A stretch of 64,000 nucleotides of DNA from JACOMS01 sp051252005 (GCA_051252005.1 JBPOEZ010000005.1:1-64000), one strand, 5' to 3'; shown: positions 35,382 to 44,332, counted from the stretch's first letter. Translations and numbers: made by a program. Notes: generated from the letters alone by a model not told the origin.

Positions 35382-35419
35382 ATGGCGACAAAAAGACAAG
35401 AATAAGGCAAGTTTAGGGC
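35382..35419 (-). promoter_or_regulatory. Promoter-like block of small RNA B
   Basis: Second copy of the 38-bp block before RNA A, with the same CTTGCC to GCCAT spacing. Just upstream an inverted AGGCAAG (35405-35411) and CTTGCCT form a 7-bp palindrome about 13 bases apart, a possible regulator site that could also serve the divergent DUF2794 gene. Confidence 0.5.
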
Positions 35420-35488
35420 ATTACCTTGCCTAAGTGTTAACGGCGCGGAACCCAAACCGCCCACTTGCGCACTTAGATTTGCGTAGTA

Positions 35489-35854
35489 ATGTTAGCTATG
35501 ACGTCCAAAATTGTCCCGCTACCTATACGCTCAACATCAGGCAAAAGTCGCCAACCTTCTCAAATTGCTTTTGATCGGCGCGAGCTATCACAAATTCTTT
35601 CGGTTTATGGCCACATGGTCAGCCAAGGTCATTGGAAGGATTATGCGATGGACTTTTTAGCTGAGAAAGCGGTGTTTAGTATTTATCGCAAAGCCTCGGA
35701 ACATCCGCTGTATAGGATTGAAAAAAGGCCAGCCCTTCGAAACAAACAAGGGCAGTTTAGCGTCATCGCTCCCGGAGGCCTCATCATGAAGCGCGGTCAT
35801 GATCTGGCGGCAGTTTTGCGGGTGTTTGATAAACAACGCTTCAAGCTCGCATAA
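35489..35854 (+). CDS. DUF2794 family protein, 121 aa
   Basis: Conserved alphaproteobacterial protein of unknown function. Recognisable features: IAFDRRELSQILSVYGHMV, WKDYAMDFLAEKAVFSIYR and a final GGLIMKRGHDLAAVLRVF. Soluble, compact. ATG 35489 and ATG 35498 are both possible starts; neither has a strong ribosome site. It ends in a shared terminator with the convergent BI-1 family gene. Confidence 0.85.
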   Translation: MLAMTSKIVPLPIRSTSGKSRQPSQIAFDRRELSQILSVYGHMVSQGHWKDYAMDFLAEKAVFSIYRKASEHPLYRIEKRPALRNKQGQFSVIAPGGLIMKRGHDLAAVLRVFDKQRFKLA

Positions 35855-35856
35855 AA

Positions 35857-35884
35857 AAAAGCCCGCTGAAACAGCGGGCTTTAA
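35857..35884. terminator. Bidirectional terminator between DUF2794 and BI-1 genes
   Basis: AAAGCCCGCTG pairs perfectly with CAGCGGGCTTT around a 3-base loop, with an A-run on the left (a T-run for the minus strand) and TTTAA on the right. It serves two convergent genes. Confidence 0.85.
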
Positions 35885-35903
35885 ACGCAATGGTTTTAAG
35901 AAA

Positions 35904-36629
35904 TCAATCGCGGCCAAACAGGCTGAGAAGGATTTGGAACATATTGACGAAGGCCAAAAGAAGGCTAGCCGCGCCGTAAGCGGACATTTTGCTTTCCATA
36001 GCGGCGTTTCCGGCAATACCGTAATAAATGCGCTTCAGCATCTGTGTTTCCCAAGCGGTAATGAAAGCAATTGCGAGTAGGGCGATACCTGAGACAACCA
36101 TTTCAAACGGGCCGGAAAGCTGCAACGCTGGAATAAACATGCCAGCGATGTTAATGGCGATGTAACCGATAAAGGCCGCAATTGCGTACTTCACATAGGC
36201 GCTAAGATTACGCTCTGTTGTGTGTCCAAAAAAGCTAAGCGCGGCAAACATAGCAACGGTCATGAAAAAGACCTTCGCAATAACCTCTGCCGAATACATT
36301 AAAGTAATGACTGACATGAACACGCCCATAAAAGCGGCAAAGCCGAATAGGAATGTTAAAACGCCGCCTAGGCTCATAGTCGGTAATTTGTTGCCGACAG
36401 CTCCGAAAAGCACTGGAATAGCAATAACAAAGCCAATGAGAATGAGCGGATTGCGGAAAAGACTAATCGCAGCAGGGTTCGATGAGAGATACACGCCGCC
36501 AAAGTAGGCAACAGCGGCCGTGACAGCCATGGCCATGGCCATATAACGATATGTGCCAAGCATAAAATTACGCAGGCCAACATCCGTTGCGCTATCTACG
36601 CCGACAGATTGTGGTGTACGATTTGTCAT
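35904..36629 (-). CDS. Bax inhibitor-1/YccA family membrane protein, 241 aa
   Basis: Seven hydrophobic helices covering nearly the whole length. Family motifs: the first helix pair with AMAVTAAVAYFGG, and the late AFITAWETQMLKRIYYG with the conserved Asp-like/Glu site and the final GAASLLLAFVNMFQILLSLFGRD. Relatives include E. coli YbhL/YccA (FtsH modulator) and the calcium-leak channel BsYetJ. The role here cannot be read. Single gene. Confidence 0.92.
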   Translation of the reverse strand: MTNRTPQSVGVDSATDVGLRNFMLGTYRYMAMAMAVTAAVAYFGGVYLSSNPAAISLFRNPLILIGFVIAIPVLFGAVGNKLPTMSLGGVLTFLFGFAAFMGVFMSVITLMYSAEVIAKVFFMTVAMFAALSFFGHTTERNLSAYVKYAIAAFIGYIAINIAGMFIPALQLSGPFEMVVSGIALLAIAFITAWETQMLKRIYYGIAGNAAMESKMSAYGAASLLLAFVNMFQILLSLFGRD

Positions 36630-36747
36630 AAAGACTCCTTTGAAGGCACAAGGCCCGTTTATTGTTGTAGTGACCTTAATATAAGCTATTTAGCGCGGAA
36701 TACAATACAAACTGACCGTAACGGATAATGTAAGAGGAAACACCACA

Positions 36748-37791
36748 ATGGATTTTAGACAATTAGGCCGCACAGATATTAAAGTTTCCTCCGTCTGTCT
36801 GGGGTCCATGACATGGGGCGAACAAAACACTGAGGCCGAAGGTCATGAGCAGCTAAACTACGCCCTTTCCCAAGGTATCAACTTTATTGATACCGCAGAG
36901 ATGTATGCCGTACCAGGCAAGTCTGAAACGCAGGGCCGAACAGAAGAAATTATTGGTACTTGGATCAAAGCCCGAGGAAAGCGCGATGATATTGTCTTAG
37001 CCTCAAAAGTTACAGGACGCTCAGAAATGTCATGGGTGCGCAAAGCGGGCGGCGTCATTCGCCATACAGCGGCGCAAATTGACGAAGCCATTGAAGGCTC
37101 TTTGCGGCGGTTGCAAACAGATTATCTGGATCTTTACCAGCTCCATTGGCCTGACCGCGCAATCCCGGGGTTCGGCTTCCATGTTTACCAAGACTATGAC
37201 GCGAATGACATGGTGCCGCTCGAAGATATTTTAAGCGCGCTCAATAAACATGTCGAGAAAGGCAATATCCGGCATATTGGCCTGTCAAACGAGTCCGCTT
37301 GGGGGACGATGAAATTTTTGGAGATTGCTGAGAGACAAGGCTTGCCGCGTCCAGTCTCGATCCAAAATGCTTATAATTTAGTCAACCGCCGCTTTGATTA
37401 CGGCCAAGCTGAGATCGCTATGCGTGAACAGGTGGGCTTGCTAGCCTATTCTCCGCTCGCGCAAGGCTACCTCACGGGCAAGTACCGTACAGACGTTCCA
37501 AAAAATTCTCGCAAAGATTTGTTTGGCCAATTTCTGGCCCGTTACGAAAATGATGGCGGCGTCGACGCGGTGAATGATTGTCTCGACGCAGCGGCAGAAC
37601 TTGGCATTACGCCGACACAGTTCGCGCAGAAATTTGTCGAAAGCCGCGAATTTGTTACGAGTAATATTATTGGCGCGACTACAATGGCGCAACTCAAAGA
37701 GAATATCGACGCGCATGCGATTACTTGGACAAAAGAGATGGAACGAGCCGCTTCGCGTATCCAGAAAGTTCACCGCAGCCCAAGCCCTTAA
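36748..37791 (+). CDS. Aldo/keto reductase (Tas-like), 347 aa
   Basis: NADPH-dependent oxidoreductase with TIM barrel. Catalytic tetrad visible: Asp in INFIDTAEMY, Tyr in the same motif, Lys in VLASKVTGR and His in YQLHWPDRA. Near the end GATTMAQLKENIDA forms the cofactor loop. The arrangement TAEMYAVP and RTEEIIGTW is that of the Tas group. Substrate unknown. Ribosome site AGAGGA before ATG 36748. Confidence 0.93.
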   Translation: MDFRQLGRTDIKVSSVCLGSMTWGEQNTEAEGHEQLNYALSQGINFIDTAEMYAVPGKSETQGRTEEIIGTWIKARGKRDDIVLASKVTGRSEMSWVRKAGGVIRHTAAQIDEAIEGSLRRLQTDYLDLYQLHWPDRAIPGFGFHVYQDYDANDMVPLEDILSALNKHVEKGNIRHIGLSNESAWGTMKFLEIAERQGLPRPVSIQNAYNLVNRRFDYGQAEIAMREQVGLLAYSPLAQGYLTGKYRTDVPKNSRKDLFGQFLARYENDGGVDAVNDCLDAAAELGITPTQFAQKFVESREFVTSNIIGATTMAQLKENIDAHAITWTKEMERAASRIQKVHRSPSP

Positions 37792-37901
37792 ATTACCAAG
37801 TCCTTATCTTCAGGCCGTTAGTCTGACAAGTCTTTGCGAGGGGGATTGTTTTTAGCGCTTTAATTGGATTAAGGTGCGCCCAAAACAATAAGGGCGTGAC
37901 C

Positions 37902-40900
37902 ATGCGATTACAAACTCTCCTCATTAAAGGCCTTCGGGCTCTGGCTCTAACAGCGGCTTTCACGGGCGGTAGCGCTTCTGCCGAAACGACCGGCTATTAC
38001 CAAATGCCGGTGATGAATGACACGCATTTGGTGTTTGCCAGTGAGGGGGGTTTATGGCGGGCTTCGGCTAGCGGCGGAACCGCCATCAGGTTAACAACTC
38101 ATCCCGAAGCCGAGACTAACCCGTCACTATCGCCCGACGGAAAATGGATCGCGTTTCAAGCCAGCTATGACGGCCCAAGCGAGATTTATATCATGCCTGT
38201 CGCGGGCGGTACGCCGAAGCGACTGACGTTTGAAGGTGGCCGCGTCACGGCACGCGGCTGGATGGGCAGCGGCAAGGTTCTTTACCGCTCGTCCAATGTT
38301 TCAGGCACGATCCCAAGATTGCTGCGCACGGTTGATGTGGAAAGCCTTGAGACGCAGGATATTCCGCTCGACGGCGCGGATGAAGCGGCGATGCTTGCGG
38401 ACGGGCAGACCTTGATTTTCACCCGTTACGGCCTGTCGATGTTTTCAGACAATGCCATTCAATATCGCGGGGGCCGCATGGCGCAGCTCTGGCGTTACAG
38501 ACTTGGCAGTAAACGCGAAGCTGTGCGCCTCGCCGCAGACTTTGCCGCGCCGATTCGCCATCCTATGGTTTGGAATGATCGCATTTATTTTATTAGCGAC
38601 AAATCCGGCACCGATAATATTTGGTCAATGGACACGGCGGGTAATGACGCGCGCCAAATCACGCAATCCACGCAGTGGCAAATGCGCAGTCCGAGTCTGT
38701 ATAAAGGCAAGATCACATACCAAAGCGGGGCTGATCTTTTTGTCTATGATCTAGCGGCTAACACGCGGGCGCCGCTTTCTGTTTATCTAACGACTGATCG
38801 CGACCAACAACGTCTGCGCTGGCTAGAAAAACCGCTTGATTATTTATCTGGCGCGAGCGCGGCTCCGTCTGGAAAGTCCGTGACGATTACCGCGCGCGGC
38901 CAATTCGTGACAGGGTTTACGGGAAAACGGCGGCGAGTGAATTATACGCTGCCTTCCGGCGCGCGTGCACGGTCTGCAGTCATGGGCGAAAGCGGCGAGT
39001 GGGTTTACGCCCTCATTGACCGGAACCTCTCCGGTGAAATTTGGAAGTTCGCAGCAGACGGAAGCGGCGAAGGCAAGGTCATCAAGTCTGGTATCGATGC
39101 TCATATTTGGTTTGTCGCGGCCGCGCCCAAAGGCGAAGTTCTTATCTATAGCGATAAGCGCGGCAAGCTCTACCGCTTTGACGCCGAGAGCGGCGAAACC
39201 ATTTTAATGGACACAGCCGTTAGCAGTTCCGACTTCAACTTTGGCGATTTGTCATGGTCAAAGGATGGCCGATATTTAGCATACGGATTTTACGACGCGC
39301 GCGATATTGCTCAAATCGCCGTCTATGACACGAAGGCAAATACCAAGTCCGTCATGACGCGCGGCAAGTTTGAATCGTTTGCGCCCGCATTTTCCGAAGA
39401 TAATGGCTGGCTTTACTTTCTATCTAATCGCAATTTTGACGCCACGCCCGGTTCGCCTTGGGGTGATCGGAATATGGGCCCCGCCTTTGCAGAACGGGCA
39501 AAGGTCTATGCCTTGCAGCTTGACCCCGAAGCGGCGTTCCCCTTCACGGCTGAGAACGAACTGACAGCCGAGAGCGGTGATGATGCTAAAGACAAAGAAG
39601 ACTCTGAAGGTGATGACGCCAAGGATGGTGATAAAGACAAGACAGCTGACGAAGACAAAACGGCCGCGCTTGATCTTAGCGGCGCGGCCGCGCGCCTCTG
39701 GCCCGTGCCTGTTTCAGCGGGTGACTATACAGGCCTCGCGGCGACGAAGGACAATCTGTTTATTCTCGAAGGCGGGGGCAGCGATCTTGTCTATACGTCC
39801 CGAAATAAGCGCACATTAAAGCGTCTCTCTATTGGTTCTGATGACCCAGAGCTTGAAACCTATGCAGGCGATGTTGCGGACTTTAGCCTCTCAGCCGATC
39901 ACAAGACTCTCTTTGTGCAAACGGGCTCCCGTAACCGCGCGAAATTCATGCTTCTCAAAGCGGGGAGTGATTTCCCCAAAGATGCGTCCGATAAGACTGT
40001 GCGACTTTCCGATTGGCGTCTTGCGATTGACCCGTCCAATGAATGGCGTCAAATGGCGCTGGATGCGTGGCGTCTACACCGCGACTTTGCCTATGATAGA
40101 GAGCTTCGCGGCGTGAACTGGAACGCAGTACGGGATAAGTTCGTACCGTTTGCAAGCCGTCTAGGACATCGCAGCGAGCTTAATGACTTGCTCGCGCAGA
40201 TGTCGGCAGAGCTCGGTATTCTGCATAGCCAAATCCGTCCGGGCGAACTTCCCGAAGACGAAGAGAGCGGGAACCCTGCATTTCTCGGCGCGGTCTATGA
40301 GGCTGTCTCTGGCGGACTTAAAATCACGTCTATTCGTAACGGCGAAGCCGACCGTCCTGAGACGCTTGGCCCGCTTATGGCCCCCGGCGTAGACGTTCTG
40401 CTCGGCGATATTATTACGGCGGTTGATGGACGTCCTATCGCCACGAAAGCCGATTTAGCTCTGGCGCTTTCGCAAAAATCTGGTCAGCAAGTGCGGCTCG
40501 AATTAATGCGTAAAAAAGCCTCACATAGCGAGATTGTCATCCCCGTATCGCGGCGCGGCGAATCCATGCTGCAATATACGGATTGGGTTCAAAAGAGCCG
40601 CGACACCGTTGCGAAGACCTCGCAAGGCGAGATCGGCTATCTCCATTTACGGGCCATGGGTTCGGGCGATGTTGAGAGCTTCGCGCGTGATTATTACGAG
40701 CACTTTGATAAGGACGGCCTAATCATTGACGTCCGCGGAAACAATGGCGGCAATATTGATAGCTGGATTATCGGCACGCTCCTACGCAAGGCTTGGGCGT
40801 TTTGGCCGGGTGCAAATGGCGGCCAATCTTATACCAATATGCAGCAAACCTTTAGGGGGCATTTGGTCGTTTTAATTAATGAAGGCACCTATTCTGACGG

Positions 40901-41252
40901 GGAGACATTCGCGGCAGGCATTAAGGCGCTAGACATTGCGCCGACTATCGGAACCCGCACGGCGGGCGCAGGCATATGGCTGTCAGGGCGCAACCGCCTC
41001 GTTGACGGCGGCCAAGCGCGTATTGCAGAGTATGGGCAGCACGGTCTTGATGGGCGCTGGCTGATTGAGGGATACGGAGTGGGGCCTGATATGGAAGTAA
41101 GCAATCCACCGCACAGCACCTATAACGGCGAAGATCGTCAACTGGCGAAGTCGCTCTCTTATTTAAAAGAGAAGATCGCTGCAGAGCCGATCAAGCCGTT
41201 AAGGGTTTTGTCTTACCCGCGTCTTGGCGAACACGGGCAAGATGTGGATTAG
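37902..41252 (+). CDS. Tricorn protease-like S41 peptidase, 1116 aa
   Basis: Exported or periplasmic (signal peptide to about residue 30, SASAET). Order: TolB/WD40-like beta-propeller repeats (about 35-320, with SPDGKWIAF and YRSSNVSG units), a second propeller (about 350-720), interrupted by an acidic low-complexity linker near 558-590 made of D, E, K and S, then a C1-like helical part, a PDZ domain (about 825-870) and the S41 serine peptidase with DVRGNNGGNIDSWI and the nucleophile in TYSDGETFAAG (about 993). This is Tricorn architecture. It cuts peptides left by other proteases. ATG 37902 has AAGGG upstream; GTG 37896 is too close to it. Confidence 0.92.
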   Translation: MRLQTLLIKGLRALALTAAFTGGSASAETTGYYQMPVMNDTHLVFASEGGLWRASASGGTAIRLTTHPEAETNPSLSPDGKWIAFQASYDGPSEIYIMPVAGGTPKRLTFEGGRVTARGWMGSGKVLYRSSNVSGTIPRLLRTVDVESLETQDIPLDGADEAAMLADGQTLIFTRYGLSMFSDNAIQYRGGRMAQLWRYRLGSKREAVRLAADFAAPIRHPMVWNDRIYFISDKSGTDNIWSMDTAGNDARQITQSTQWQMRSPSLYKGKITYQSGADLFVYDLAANTRAPLSVYLTTDRDQQRLRWLEKPLDYLSGASAAPSGKSVTITARGQFVTGFTGKRRRVNYTLPSGARARSAVMGESGEWVYALIDRNLSGEIWKFAADGSGEGKVIKSGIDAHIWFVAAAPKGEVLIYSDKRGKLYRFDAESGETILMDTAVSSSDFNFGDLSWSKDGRYLAYGFYDARDIAQIAVYDTKANTKSVMTRGKFESFAPAFSEDNGWLYFLSNRNFDATPGSPWGDRNMGPAFAERAKVYALQLDPEAAFPFTAENELTAESGDDAKDKEDSEGDDAKDGDKDKTADEDKTAALDLSGAAARLWPVPVSAGDYTGLAATKDNLFILEGGGSDLVYTSRNKRTLKRLSIGSDDPELETYAGDVADFSLSADHKTLFVQTGSRNRAKFMLLKAGSDFPKDASDKTVRLSDWRLAIDPSNEWRQMALDAWRLHRDFAYDRELRGVNWNAVRDKFVPFASRLGHRSELNDLLAQMSAELGILHSQIRPGELPEDEESGNPAFLGAVYEAVSGGLKITSIRNGEADRPETLGPLMAPGVDVLLGDIITAVDGRPIATKADLALALSQKSGQQVRLELMRKKASHSEIVIPVSRRGESMLQYTDWVQKSRDTVAKTSQGEIGYLHLRAMGSGDVESFARDYYEHFDKDGLIIDVRGNNGGNIDSWIIGTLLRKAWAFWPGANGGQSYTNMQQTFRGHLVVLINEGTYSDGETFAAGIKALDIAPTIGTRTAGAGIWLSGRNRLVDGGQARIAEYGQHGLDGRWLIEGYGVGPDMEVSNPPHSTYNGEDRQLAKSLSYLKEKIAAEPIKPLRVLSYPRLGEHGQDVD

Positions 41253-41262
41253 ACCTTAAGGC

Positions 41263-42117
41263 CTAATCTTCTAGCGCGTACCAATCCCGAATGGCGGCCC
41301 AGCCGTCTTCGGCGGTTTCGACAAATTTGAACAGGTCGAGATCTTTACGAGAGATTGTCCCGCCGTCTGCAAGGGCTTCAAAATTAATGACGCCGCGCCA
41401 AAACTTTTCTCCGAACAGGAGGATTGGCATAGGCGCAACGCGGCCCGTTTGGATGAGGGTCAGAACCTCGAAGAATTCATCGAATGTCCCGAATCCGCCC
41501 GGGAATACGGCGACGGCTTTCGCCCGCAGTAGGAAATGCATTTTCCGTATGGCGAAATAGTGGAACTGAAAACTCAGCGCCGGAGTCACGTAAGGGTTCG
41601 GCAGAGCCTCGAACGGCAGAACGATGTTAAGCGCAATAGAAGGCGCGCCCACATCATGAGCGCCGCGATTGGCAGCTTCCATAATGCCGGGTCCGCCGCC
41701 AGAGACGATGACCCATTCCTTACCGCCAGTTTTGAGGCAGGCCTCAGAGACAGTGCGGGAGAAGTTTCGTGTTAGCTCATAAAATGGGGCTTGCTGGCGA
41801 AGGGCTTCCTCGGCTTCGTTGCCAAGATCGCGCACGCTTTTTGTCCCAGGTTCAGGGATGCGGGCGGAGCCAAAGACCACAACGGTGGATTCGATCCCAG
41901 CTTCGTCAAGCAGCATGCCAGGTTTGAGAAGTTCGAGTTGAAGCCGAACAGGCCGCAACGCTTCCCGCGTCATGAAGTCTTCGTCGTCAAAAGCAAGTCG
42001 GTATGCGGGATGTACCGTTTGCGGCGTCTTAGCGATGTTTTGCATGGCCTCACGGTCTTCAGTGGCCGTGCGGAAGCTTGCGCCTGTGCGGCGCTCGTGT
42101 TTATTTTCGTCTGTCAT
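41263..42117 (-). CDS. LOG-family/TIGR00730 Rossmann-fold protein, 284 aa
   Basis: Carries the two defining motifs: SGGGPGIMEAANRGA for nucleotide binding and PGGFGTFDEFFEVLTLIQTGR for the active site. Proteins of this kind are nucleoside 5'-monophosphate phosphoribohydrolases (cytokinin-activating LOG in plants, PpnN-like in bacteria). About 70 extra N-terminal residues precede the core, as in the longer bacterial group. It follows argF by 12 bases, probably co-transcribed; the two are not functionally linked as far as I can see. Confidence 0.88.
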   Translation of the reverse strand: MTDENKHERRTGASFRTATEDREAMQNIAKTPQTVHPAYRLAFDDEDFMTREALRPVRLQLELLKPGMLLDEAGIESTVVVFGSARIPEPGTKSVRDLGNEAEEALRQQAPFYELTRNFSRTVSEACLKTGGKEWVIVSGGGPGIMEAANRGAHDVGAPSIALNIVLPFEALPNPYVTPALSFQFHYFAIRKMHFLLRAKAVAVFPGGFGTFDEFFEVLTLIQTGRVAPMPILLFGEKFWRGVINFEALADGGTISRKDLDLFKFVETAEDGWAAIRDWYALED

Positions 42118-42129
42118 ATTTTTCCTAAT

Positions 42130-43056
42130 CTACGTCATACACCATGTAATAATGGCTTTTTGCGCGTGGAGGCGGTTCTCCGCCTCGTCAAATACGCGGG
42201 ATTGCGGTCCGTCGATAACGGCCGCTGAGACTTCCTCGCCCCGGTGGGCAGGAAGACAGTGTAGAAATGTTGCGTTTGAATTTGCAGCTTTCATAAGCGC
42301 ATCATTGACCTGATAAGCCGCAAGGTCAACCATGCGTTTGTCGGCATCTTCGTCGCCCATAGATACCCATGTATCGGCGATTATCACGTCAGACTTTTTG
42401 CAGGCTTCGAGCGGGTCAGTGATGGTTTCTATTTTCGCGCCGGCTTGCCGTGCGGCTTCAACCGTTTGCCCAGGAACCGTATACCCATCAGGACAAGAAA
42501 TGCGTAATGAGTACCCAAATTTGGCGGCGGCGTTGATGAAGCTCACGGCCACATTGTTCCCGTCGCCAACCCATGTCAGGGTCATGTCGGAAAGGTCGCC
42601 GCCGTTCTCTTCAAGCGTTTGAAGATCCGCCATGATCTGGCAGGGGTGATTATAATCCGTCAGGCCGTTAATCACAGGCACAGACGCATTACGCGCAAGG
42701 TCGACAAGCGTGGCATGGTCATTGGCGCGAAGCATAATTCCGTCAACGAAACGCGATAGGACTTTGGCGGTGTCTTCGATGGTTTCCCCGCGTCCGATTT
42801 GCATATCGTTCGACGTTGCCGTGATTGACGTACCGCCAAGCTGGCGCATACCCATATCAAATGAGAAGCGCGTCCGCGTCGAACTTTTCTCAAAAATCAT
42901 CGCCAGCGTTTCGCCGTTAAACGGCGCGTCAGTATCCGCGCGGCCTTTGGGCTGACCCGCACGAGCGGTCTTACGGCGATGGGCCTCATCTAAAATAGAG
43001 CGAAGTTCACTGGCCGGAATATCGGCGAGCGAGAGAAAATGCTTTGGCGATGTCAT
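42130..43056 (-). CDS. argF: Ornithine carbamoyltransferase, 308 aa
   Basis: Makes citrulline from carbamoyl phosphate and ornithine in arginine synthesis. Motifs: the carbamoyl-phosphate loop SSTRTRFSFDMG, HPCQIMADLQT, the ornithine site WVSMGDE and the FLHCLPAHRGEEV signature. Full length. A 25-bp sequence shared with the next gene's upstream region lies 55 bases before its start. Confidence 0.97.
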   Translation of the reverse strand: MTSPKHFLSLADIPASELRSILDEAHRRKTARAGQPKGRADTDAPFNGETLAMIFEKSSTRTRFSFDMGMRQLGGTSITATSNDMQIGRGETIEDTAKVLSRFVDGIMLRANDHATLVDLARNASVPVINGLTDYNHPCQIMADLQTLEENGGDLSDMTLTWVGDGNNVAVSFINAAAKFGYSLRISCPDGYTVPGQTVEAARQAGAKIETITDPLEACKKSDVIIADTWVSMGDEDADKRMVDLAAYQVNDALMKAANSNATFLHCLPAHRGEEVSAAVIDGPQSRVFDEAENRLHAQKAIITWCMT

Positions 43057-43110
43057 GATGTCCTCATTACCGGGGCTTTATGGCCCAAAGAGGTAACATT
43101 AATGTGACGG

Positions 43111-43135
43111 TTAGAAAATTTCCACAAAAATCGTG
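43111..43135. repeat. 25-bp direct repeat, copy upstream of argF
   Basis: Identical at 23 of 25 positions to 44113-44137, in the same orientation. Each copy is 40 to 55 bases before a minus-strand start codon, so both look like promoter or operator parts. Read on the minus strand the core is CACGATTTyTGTGGAAATTT. Confidence 0.7.
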
Positions 43136-43205
43136 TAGAAGTGAATGCTACATACTCTGAGGTCGGAGTGATATATTCTACGTTTAAAGGAAACTAACCT
43201 AAAAC

Positions 43206-44072
43206 TTACTGATGCGTATTGCCGTCCATGTTATCAAAATGTCCCGGCACAATCGGTGTCTTGATGACGGAGACTGTGACTGAATTATTGTCAGAGTCTG
43301 TAATCCGGGAGAATTGAATGTGTCCATTTAGATGCTCAAAGGTTGCCAGGCCATCATCGTCAAACAAGATTTTTTCTTCTGAAAGCTCCTCTCCTAAAAA
43401 GCCTTCACCTTCGTAGGTTCCCAGTCTTTCAGATAAATGAATTGATTTCTTGCTTGTACGACTAATTGACCATGTCAGCTTTAGGGATGGAGGGAATGCG
43501 TCAACCGGACTTTCGCTAAAGCGCGGAATAGGCCGTTTGTCTCCTCTTGGTATACTCCTTGAGCGCGGAATCATAGGGCTTCCTGAGGTGCTACTCTCAA
43601 CGTATACTTTATTAGAATCTTGCCAGTATAGGCAAACCGCCCCCTTATTGTTCGGCGCTGGGGCGCACCATTCGATGGGATTCTTATCGTCCCCTTGGGT
43701 GTAACGGTCCGCGAACTCATACGTTTTCATTTTTACGTGCGTAAACGTGAATTGCCGCGCGTATAGGGGACTGCCTTTTTTCAAGGTCAATTTTTTTCCG
43801 GCTATTATGGGGCCTATATGATAGGTGAAGTCCTCACCTAAAATGGCAGTACGGGCGTTGCGTATATTCATTTCATAAAATATTTCGCCCTTTTTCTTCG
43901 GTCCCGTATGGATTTTCACATTTTTATCGGCGTACTCAAAGCCTGCTTCTCCTTGCCATTTGGCCGACGGAGTTTCTTTAGGAAATATGTATTTGAAGTC
44001 ACCTCCCGAAGGGGATGCACAGGCTCCAATGCTTAAAATGGTCAAAATTAAACAATTTCGGTAATGCTTCAT
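43206..44072 (-). CDS. Hypothetical lipoprotein, 288 aa
   Basis: Lipoprotein signal with lipobox SIGAC, Cys about residue 18. The rest is beta-rich with many charged residues, no recognisable domain. AT-richer than its neighbours. It lies between two copies of a 25-bp repeat and separates argF from the aconitase gene, so it may be a later arrival. Function unknown. Confidence 0.68.
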   Translation of the reverse strand: MKHYRNCLILTILSIGACASPSGGDFKYIFPKETPSAKWQGEAGFEYADKNVKIHTGPKKKGEIFYEMNIRNARTAILGEDFTYHIGPIIAGKKLTLKKGSPLYARQFTFTHVKMKTYEFADRYTQGDDKNPIEWCAPAPNNKGAVCLYWQDSNKVYVESSTSGSPMIPRSRSIPRGDKRPIPRFSESPVDAFPPSLKLTWSISRTSKKSIHLSERLGTYEGEGFLGEELSEEKILFDDDGLATFEHLNGHIQFSRITDSDNNSVTVSVIKTPIVPGHFDNMDGNTHQ

Positions 44073-44112
44073 GGGTATCCTAAACGCTTAGGTAATTACC
44101 GTAATACTGTAG

Positions 44113-44137
44113 TTAAAAAATTTCCACAGAAATCGTG
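44113..44137. repeat. 25-bp direct repeat, copy upstream of the lipoprotein gene
   Basis: Partner of 43111-43135 (23 of 25 identical), lying 41 bases before the lipoprotein start codon. Confidence 0.7.
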
Positions 44138-44168
44138 CGTGCCGTCTCGTCTTCGGTTCTTAAACTCT

Positions 44169-44264
44169 CGACCTTCCGGCTCTGCGCCGCTCCTGCGGCT
44201 TGGCCGGAATGACATATATGATCCTGTCATTCGAGAATTTGCGCTGCAAATATCCGAAAGGTCG
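44169..44264. repeat. Palindromic intergenic element, about 96 bp
   Basis: Outer arms CGACCTTCCGG and CCGAAAGGTCG pair with one mismatch; inside are GCCGCTCCTGCGGC and GAATGAC..GTCATTC hairpins. It resembles REP-like intergenic elements. Fragments of GGAATGAC type recur at 34928 and 47797. It fills most of the 280-bp gap between the lipoprotein and aconitase genes. Confidence 0.5.
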
Positions 44265-44300
44265 AAAGGTTTTGGGGGTCTTTCGTTGTGGGTAGATACA

Positions 44301-44332
44301 AAAAACCCCGGACAGTGGATCCGGGGTTTTGA
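44301..44332 (-). terminator. Intrinsic terminator of acnA
   Basis: AACCCCGGATCC pairs with its partner GTCCGGGGTT on the minus strand and is followed by six T residues. It ends the aconitase gene. Confidence 0.88.

Noticed and set aside
35116..35464. Short open frames of 60 to 80 codons over the small RNA B region
   Set aside because: No ribosome site, odd composition, and they cross the stems and terminator.
43111..44137. Transposon or integration-site reading of the 25-bp direct repeats
   Set aside because: There is no transposase or integrase between them, and both lie at promoter positions, so a shared regulatory element or promoter duplication is the simpler view.
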